A DNA stretch of 9,143 nt from Clostridium sp. (GTDB taxonomy: Bacteria; Bacillota; Clostridia; Lachnospirales; Lachnospiraceae): the NCBI GenBank assembly GCA_016302185.1, contig JAEDOC010000083.1, positions 1 to 9,143 of the forward strand, in the 5' to 3' direction. Below, piece by piece: positions 6,116-9,143 of the stretch (within the stretch, counting starts at the first letter, position 1; each line of letters opens with the position of its first letter). A program made the translations under genes and the position numbers. Below the pieces are notes generated by a model. The model saw nothing but the letters and a program-made list of their open reading frames with translations. It was not told where the DNA came from and searched no databases.

Positions 6116-6188
6116 CAAAACCTCTGCACAACAGGACAGACGCCTCCATACCATAAATCATAAAAACCGACACCACAGGAGTATGTCT

Positions 6189-7187
6189 ATGAAAAAAATC
6201 ATTTCTCTTTGTTCCGCAGTTCTTCTCCTGACCCTCTCCCTCACCGGCTGCCAGAAGGACGCGGATACAAATCAGCTGACTCCCGTTACTTTAAGCGAAG
6301 TGGCCCATTCTATCTTCTATGCACCCCAGTATGCCGCGATTGAGCTGGGATATTTCAAAGACGAGGGGATTGATTTAACTCTCATCAACAGCGCCGGAGC
6401 CGATAAGGTAATGACCGCCCTTATTTCCGGGGATGCCGACATCGGTTTTATGGGGTCAGAAGCCAGTATCTATGTGTATCAGCAGGGCTCAGAGGATTTC
6501 GCCGTCAATTTTGCCCAGCTGACTCAGCGTGCCGGTAACTTCTTAGTGGGACGCTCCACACAGGAGAATTTCACCTGGCAGGATCTCAAGGGCAAGAAGG
6601 TGCTGGGCGGCCGGGCAGGCGGCATGCCGGAAATGGTTTTTGAGTATATTTTAAAGAAAAACGGCATCGATCCGAAAACAGATCTGACCATCGATCAGAG
6701 CATTGATTTCGGTCTGACCGCCGCTGCCTTTACCAGCAATGACGCAGACTACACCGTTGAATTTGAACCCTTTGCCACCCGTCTGGAGCTGGAAGGAAAC
6801 GGTGTTGTCGTCGCCTCCCTTGGTGTCGATTCCGGTTACGTCCCCTATACCGCCTATTCAGCCAGGCGAAGCTATATGGAACAGTATCCGGAGATCATCC
6901 AGTCCTTTACAAACGCCATTCAGAAAGGCCTGGATTATGTAAATACCCATTCCTCCGAAGAAATCGCCAAAGTCATCCAGCCGCAGTTTGCAGAGACAGA
7001 CGAGGCCGTCATCGCCACGATTGTGGAGCGGTATAAAGAGCAGGATACCTGGAAAAAAGATACGGTATTTGAAAAAGAAAGCTTTGATCTGCTGCAGAAT
7101 ATTCTGGAAGAAGCCGGAGAACTTACCGCCCGGGTGCCCTATGAAGAGCTGGTAACTGCAGACTTTGCAAAAAAGGCGGTACAATAA
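6189..7187 (+). CDS. NMT1/THI5-like ABC transporter substrate-binding lipoprotein
   Basis: This 332-residue exported lipoprotein has the SsuA/THI5 (NMT1) periplasmic-binding fold; relatives deliver thiamine pyrimidines, riboflavin-type compounds, sulfonates or nitrate to ABC importers. The N-terminus is a lipoprotein signal: two lysines, a hydrophobic stretch (about 4-18) and the lipobox LTGC with C21 as the lipidated residue. Next come family hallmarks: a first strand ending in the Y-A-P-Q-Y segment, ELGYFKDEGIDL, GADKVMTALISGDADIGF and LKGKKVLGGRAGGMPE. AGGAG at 6177-6181 is 7 nt before ATG 6189 but only 1 nt before the in-frame ATG at 6183, so 6189 is preferred. No permease or ATPase gene is adjacent; the HAD gene is divergent and sdaAA converges. 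No clear promoter and no TPP-type riboswitch is visible in 6044-6188. Ligand unknown. Confidence 0.9.
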   Translation: MKKIISLCSAVLLLTLSLTGCQKDADTNQLTPVTLSEVAHSIFYAPQYAAIELGYFKDEGIDLTLINSAGADKVMTALISGDADIGFMGSEASIYVYQQGSEDFAVNFAQLTQRAGNFLVGRSTQENFTWQDLKGKKVLGGRAGGMPEMVFEYILKKNGIDPKTDLTIDQSIDFGLTAAAFTSNDADYTVEFEPFATRLELEGNGVVVASLGVDSGYVPYTAYSARRSYMEQYPEIIQSFTNAIQKGLDYVNTHSSEEIAKVIQPQFAETDEAVIATIVERYKEQDTWKKDTVFEKESFDLLQNILEEAGELTARVPYEELVTADFAKKAVQ

Positions 7188-7213
7188 AGAAGTTCCGGGA
7201 CAGGAACCTCTTT
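7186..7213. terminator. Hairpin covering both stop codons of converging lipoprotein and sdaAA genes
   Basis: An 11-bp stem with one A-C mismatch pairs 7186-7196 with 7203-7213 around the loop GGGACA. It includes two bases of the lipoprotein TAA (7185-7187) and two of the sdaAA TAA (7212-7214). On the minus strand the stem runs into TTCTTTATTGT, a moderate T-tract; on the plus strand the following T-tract is short. It is more likely to work for sdaAA than for the lipoprotein gene. Confidence 0.6.
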
Positions 7214-8093
7214 ACTGTTCCCGACCCAGAATCTGCTTCGCAATCTTTTTCCCGGTCTCTGTCACCGCGATTCCGCCCAGGGCAGTTTCCTTCAATTCCG
7301 AAGGAAGCTGTCTTCCGACCCGATACATGGCCTCAATCGCCTCATCTGCCGGGATCAGGCATGCCATTCCGGCCAGCGCCATGTCGGCGCTCAGCATCGC
7401 ATTCACCGCCTGAGACGCATTTCTCTGGGCGCATGGCACCTGCACCAGACCGGCAATGGGGTCACAGACCAGCCCCATTACATTCATCAGCGCAAATGAG
7501 ACCGCGGCCGCCTGCTGTCTGGGCGTTCCATCCGCCAGGTATACAGCAGCCGCCGATGCCATCGCCGCTGCCACTCCGCATTCCGCCTGACAGCCGCCCT
7601 CCGCGCCGGCCACCGTGGCATTTTTTACAATCACCGCGCCGATTCCGGACGCAATCATCAGTCCTTCCAGAACCTTCCTTCTGGAAAGCTCCCATTCCTC
7701 TTCCATGGAAACCAGAACCGCCGGCAGAATACCGCAGGAACCCGCAGTGGGCGCCGCGCAGATCTTTCCCATGGCTGCGTTGGTCTCGCTGAGGGAAAGC
7801 GCCCGGGCCATCATCCGGTTCAGAAATCCGCCGCAGAGCGTCTTCCCCTTCCCTGCATACTGGAATTGACCTTCCGCCATGCCGCTGATCAGGCTCTTTC
7901 TCAGCTTTTTTCCGGATTCTCCCAGTGCCGTCTCCGTTCCCCTGCGCATAATCTCATACCTCAGGGCAAGCTGGTCCCAGATTTCCTCCTCCGATTTTTC
8001 CGTACACCGCATCTCATTTTCCAGAATCTCCTGCCACATCGGCTGTCCTTTGTTCTCCGCTGCCACACATAAATCTTCCACTGAATTATACAT
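7212..8093 (-). CDS. sdaAA: L-serine dehydratase, iron-sulfur-dependent, alpha subunit
   Basis: This catalytic subunit of the two-chain, oxygen-sensitive L-serine dehydratase deaminates L-serine to pyruvate and ammonia. Its 293 residues are a normal length. The [4Fe-4S] cluster ligands can be placed by spacing: C168 (GAEGGCQ), C210 (GLVCDPIAG) and C221 (VPCAQRN), with gaps of 42 and 11 residues as in single-chain enzymes. CAAPTAGSCG (112-121) is the conserved active-site loop. No truncation or lost ligand is seen. GGGAG upstream of the ATG is the ribosome site. The beta subunit gene lies 18 bp upstream on the same strand, so the two are almost certainly one operon transcribed from the promoter near 8801-8830. 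The gene ends in a hairpin shared with the convergent lipoprotein gene. It allows serine to be used as a carbon and nitrogen source and limits serine build-up. Confidence 0.97.
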   Translation of the reverse strand: MYNSVEDLCVAAENKGQPMWQEILENEMRCTEKSEEEIWDQLALRYEIMRRGTETALGESGKKLRKSLISGMAEGQFQYAGKGKTLCGGFLNRMMARALSLSETNAAMGKICAAPTAGSCGILPAVLVSMEEEWELSRRKVLEGLMIASGIGAVIVKNATVAGAEGGCQAECGVAAAMASAAAVYLADGTPRQQAAAVSFALMNVMGLVCDPIAGLVQVPCAQRNASQAVNAMLSADMALAGMACLIPADEAIEAMYRVGRQLPSELKETALGGIAVTETGKKIAKQILGREQ

Positions 8094-8111
8094 TATTTTT
8101 CTCCCGTTCTC

Positions 8112-8774
8112 TTATATCTGTACAGCCTGTACCCACAAAACATTCGGCAACGCTCCCAGCCGACGGATTACGTGATCTCCTATTGGCTCGTCCACCTCAA
8201 TAATACTCAGGGCATGATCTCCCCTGGTATTTCTGCTCAGCTTCAGCGTACCCACATTCATGTCCTCTTCCAACAGAACACTGGTAATCTGATGGATCAC
8301 TCCCTTTCGATCCATATGGCTTACCACAATGGCCGGAAGTTCCGCAGTCAGATCGATCCGACAGCCATTCAATTCATTAATCAGAATTCTTCCGCCTCCA
8401 ATGGAAGATCCGATCATAACCAGCACCAGCATGTCTCCCTGATACAGGCGGATTTCCACCGCATTTTCATGAACTCCTTCCAGCTGCTTTTCATAGAAGC
8501 TCCATGTAATGCCCAGCTCCTCTGCAATCGCAAATGCATCCGGAATCCGTTCGTCCTCCGGGCTCATGCCGATTACCCCGGCAAGCAGCGCCAGATCGGT
8601 TCCGTGACCCCGATAGGTCTTCGCAAAGGATCCATGCAGTCCGAACTCCGCACGATCGAAGGTTTTCGCACAAAGAGCTCGGGCTGCCGCCCCCAGGCGG
8701 GCTGCTCCCGCCGTATGAGAACTGGACGGCCCAATCATCACCGGGCCCACCACATCCATAATACTGATATCCAT
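8112..8774 (-). CDS. sdaAB: L-serine dehydratase, iron-sulfur-dependent, beta subunit
   Basis: This 220-residue partner forms the active L-serine dehydratase with SdaAA. The N-terminal domain carries GPSSSHTAG (15-23), the family signature, and GHGTD (56-60); the SIGGG segment (124-128) follows. Residues about 145-218 form an ACT domain (PAIVVSHMDRKGVIHQITSV), a common place for amino-acid binding and regulation. The ATG at 8774 is preceded by a strong AGGAGG at 8783-8788. It is first in the operon, 18 bp ahead of sdaAA, in the usual order beta then alpha. A predicted promoter with a consensus -10 lies in the 78-bp gap behind the carboxypeptidase gene, which shares its strand, so some read-through from that gene is possible because I see no terminator there. 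Confidence 0.97.
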   Translation of the reverse strand: MDISIMDVVGPVMIGPSSSHTAGAARLGAAARALCAKTFDRAEFGLHGSFAKTYRGHGTDLALLAGVIGMSPEDERIPDAFAIAEELGITWSFYEKQLEGVHENAVEIRLYQGDMLVLVMIGSSIGGGRILINELNGCRIDLTAELPAIVVSHMDRKGVIHQITSVLLEEDMNVGTLKLSRNTRGDHALSIIEVDEPIGDHVIRRLGALPNVLWVQAVQI

Positions 8775-8800
8775 TTCGGCTTCCTCCTGCTTTCCCTGTT

Positions 8801-8830
8801 ATTATACTCCATTATAACAGAGAATATCAG
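8801..8830 (-). promoter_or_regulatory. Predicted promoter of sdaAB-sdaAA
   Basis: On the minus strand a perfect TATAAT (8801-8806) sits 18 bases after CTGATA (8825-8830). A second perfect TATAAT lies 10 bp upstream at 8811-8816, without a good -35 box of its own. Transcription from the nearer box would start near 8794, shortly before the AGGAGG at 8783-8788. Confidence 0.5.
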
Positions 8831-8852
8831 GTTTTCCCACTGCTAATTTTCA

Positions 8853-9143
8853 TCAAAGGCCCAGATCCCGGCCTGCCTGTTTCAGGTAATCAAAAAAGGT
8901 CGCTTTCTTCAATTCCTCCGCTGCCACAACAGGCACACTGCCCAGCTCTGCTCCATTCAAACGATACACCAGCTTTCCCAGAAGATCTCCCTCATGAACC
9001 GGCGCCAGAATTTCATTTTCAAATACCCATTCCTTCTCAATCCCCCCGAAATCCTCCCCTTTCATGCTCAAATAGGAAAAGGTTCCCTCCAGTTGTCCTT
9101 TTACTGTATCTTTCAGTGCTCCTTTGACAGGAATCTCCGGAAC
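8853..9143 (-). CDS. D-alanyl-D-alanine carboxypeptidase (PBP5-like), C-terminal part
   Basis: The visible 96 residues are the C-terminal end of a low-molecular-weight penicillin-binding protein of the DacA/PBP5 group, which trims the terminal D-alanine from peptidoglycan stem peptides outside the membrane. The diagnostic segment is the C-terminal beta-rich domain: LAPVHEGDLLGKLVYRLNG, then ELGSVPVVAAEEL, matching the family pattern of a hydrophobic APV, G-x-x-x-G, a short strand and 'NG'. The catalytic SxxK, SxN and KTG motifs lie outside the window. The end, FFDYLKQAGRDLGL, is short and amphipathic at most, so the membrane anchor may be weak or absent. The reading frame is open to the window edge; a TTG codon at 9071 is not a real start. 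The serine dehydratase operon follows after 78 bp. Confidence 0.85.
   Translation of the reverse strand, partial: VPEIPVKGALKDTVKGQLEGTFSYLSMKGEDFGGIEKEWVFENEILAPVHEGDLLGKLVYRLNGAELGSVPVVAAEELKKATFFDYLKQAGRDLGL

Noticed and set aside
6183..6188. ATG at 6183 as start of the binding lipoprotein
   Set aside because: Only 1 nt separates it from AGGAG; ATG 6189 is 7 nt away and gives a standard MKK signal peptide.
6044..6188. TPP riboswitch or clear promoter ahead of the THI5-like lipoprotein
   Set aside because: No CTGAGA-type thi box with matching partner elements, and no -35/-10 pair with acceptable spacing could be found on the plus strand.
8172..8846. A 224-codon plus-strand open frame opposite sdaAB
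   Set aside because: It is the shadow of a clear serine dehydratase subunit gene and shows no recognisable domain.
9069..9071. TTG start for a separate 72-residue protein at the right edge
   Set aside because: The frame is open upstream to the window end, and the upstream residues continue the PBP5-like C-terminal domain.
1..9143. Mobile element, prophage, defence island or CRISPR array
   Set aside because: No transposase, integrase, phage gene, regularly spaced repeats or toxin-antitoxin pair was seen; the gene set is ordinary core metabolism and regulation.

Overview
The window looks like a chromosomal housekeeping segment of a low-to-mid GC Gram-positive anaerobe, most likely a Lachnospiraceae-type member of the Clostridia. 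The evidence is the gene content: a two-subunit iron-sulfur L-serine dehydratase, a YerC/YecD-type TrpR relative, a DUF1836 protein, a clostridial Crp/Fnr regulator with a CxxxCxxH motif, and an NMT1/THI5-like lipoprotein. Strong purine-rich Shine-Dalgarno sites and sigma-A-type promoters agree. The genus is inference. I see no mobile element, tRNA, rRNA, CRISPR array or phage gene.

Layout. Bases 1-1765 (minus) hold most of a PcrA/UvrD-type helicase whose C-terminus lies beyond the window. Upstream of it, on the same strand, is a Crp/Fnr regulator (1853-2539). A 248-bp divergent intergenic region carries a promoter for that regulator and one for lysC, a monofunctional aspartokinase (2788-3999, plus). 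A short imperfect tandem duplication and a strong promoter lead into a DUF1836 gene (4109-4714, plus). A bidirectional hairpin terminator then separates it from the convergent minus-strand pair yerC-like (4789-5091) and Cof-type HAD phosphatase (5228-6043). Divergent from the phosphatase is a substrate-binding lipoprotein gene (6189-7187, plus). It converges on the sdaAB-sdaAA pair (8774 down to 7212, minus); both stop codons at this junction sit in one hairpin. The right edge (8853-9143, minus) is the C-terminal end of a D-alanyl-D-alanine carboxypeptidase.

How the genes work together. Most are independent single-gene units with their own promoters. The clear functional unit is sdaAB-sdaAA, two subunits of one enzyme that converts L-serine to pyruvate and ammonia. 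lysC makes aspartyl phosphate for lysine, threonine and methionine synthesis and for diaminopimelate in the cell wall. The substrate-binding lipoprotein has no permease or ATPase beside it in this window.

I did not find convincing evidence of a new multi-gene system. The points worth checking are regulatory and architectural: a probable internal translation start in lysC, an orphan binding protein, structured DNA or RNA at the crp promoter, a promoter that appears to be completed by a 4-nt difference between two duplicated segments, and a terminator shared at stop codons. All gene calls rest on reading motifs by eye; no database search was run.
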